A DNA stretch of 64,000 nucleotides. Source: JAAYUD01 sp041907665 (GTDB taxonomy: Bacteria > Bacteroidota > Bacteroidia > Bacteroidales > Bacteroidaceae). The notes beneath the pieces are model-generated. The model was not told the origin of the DNA. It ran no database searches and saw nothing but the letters and a program-made list of their open reading frames with translations. The stretch lies in contig JAYRGW010000014.1 in the NCBI GenBank assembly GCA_041907665.1, positions 7,174 through 71,173 on the forward strand, read 5' to 3'. How positions within the stretch are numbered: position 1 is the first letter of the stretch; each line of letters starts with the position of its first letter. Below are positions 63,751 to 64,000 of this stretch, one piece after another. The translations under genes and the position numbers were made by a program.

Positions 63751-64000
63751 AACAGACGTATGTCACCGGCATAACTAACGGATGTTACTGCGGTAACTAA
63801 CAGAAGTTATCCTAACAACTAACGTTAGTTTCGTCAACAACATCCGTTAGTTACCGCTGCGACATACGGTTGATTTTTTGTAAGGCAAAACAAGTGTACA
63901 GCCGTCGTTGTCGTATGTTAGTTTTTTCGGTGACGTCCTTAAGTTTTCGGAAAAACTAACATACGACAACATTTTTAGGAGCATATGACGTTTTGGAAGG
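63751..64000 (-). repeat. Dispersed palindromic repeat A, full copy 2, running off the window
   Basis: The reverse complement matches 3630-3880 at nearly every base, with both large hairpins intact. The rest of 62918-63750 holds the promoter and hairpins listed above. Confidence 0.85.

Overview
The window looks like a chromosomal segment of a low-GC member of the Bacteroidales. The signs are gene content (tandem exbD, DUF4290, two-subunit methylmalonyl-CoA mutase, bL31 type B, trp order BEGDCFA), many outer-membrane and lipoprotein signals, and promoters of the Bacteroidetes type (TTTG, 19-20 bp, TAnnTTTG) rather than -35/-10. I cannot name the genus from sequence alone.

Layout. 1-2.5 kb: end of an exbD pair, a lipoprotein thioredoxin, an AraC-type regulator and tRNA-Phe. 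2.5-4.1 kb: a gene-free stretch of palindromic repeats. 4.1-8.1 kb: a trehalose module, with fused trehalose-6-phosphate synthase/phosphatase convergent with a GH15 hydrolase. 8.2-14 kb: surface and secreted proteins (EEP-family phosphatase/nuclease, two outer-membrane proteins, a calcineurin-like phosphoesterase) and a GH3 glycosidase. 14.2-21.5 kb: a leftward housekeeping run (yicC, gmk, nadD, sppA, lpxK, purine nucleoside phosphorylase, thiL, exonuclease). 21.6-29.5 kb: a rightward run (tsaB, DUF4290, murA, rimM, dxr, rseP, then dnaK). 29.5-33 kb: an AT-rich accessory island with a small unknown gene, an AlbA_2/HATPase-like regulator and a TIR-domain protein. It is flanked by direct copies of the dnaK 3' end plus terminator. 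33-34.1 kb: a second repeat-rich stretch carrying inverted relatives of the 2.6-3.9 kb repeats. 34.1-38.2 kb: glmS and a large LruC-domain lipoprotein. 38.4-45.1 kb: the complete trp operon with a leader peptide containing three tandem Trp codons and an attenuator. 45.2-48.1 kb: a small Spy-like protein, tRNA-Asp, a SRPBCC-marR pair and a hexapeptide acetyltransferase. 48.4-50.2 kb: a decayed group II intron. 50.2-54.2 kb: mutB and mutA. 54.5-54.9 kb: a degenerate 41-bp tandem array enclosed by a 35-nt inverted repeat. 55.2-62.9 kb: cytidylate-kinase-like protein, PBP1A, bL31B, class II aldolase, Maf, DNA polymerase IV and a TPR protein. 62.9-64 kb: no protein gene, but a good promoter and hairpins suggesting a small RNA, then a full inverted copy of the 250-bp repeat from 3.6 kb.

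The observations most worth following are: (1) the dnaK-end duplication bracketing a TIR/AlbA_2 island; (2) a family of modular intergenic palindromes, including one hairpin whose stem differs between two copies by three compensated base pairs; (3) the trp attenuator; (4) a possible noncoding RNA at the right end; (5) a MurA with Asp in place of the catalytic Cys.
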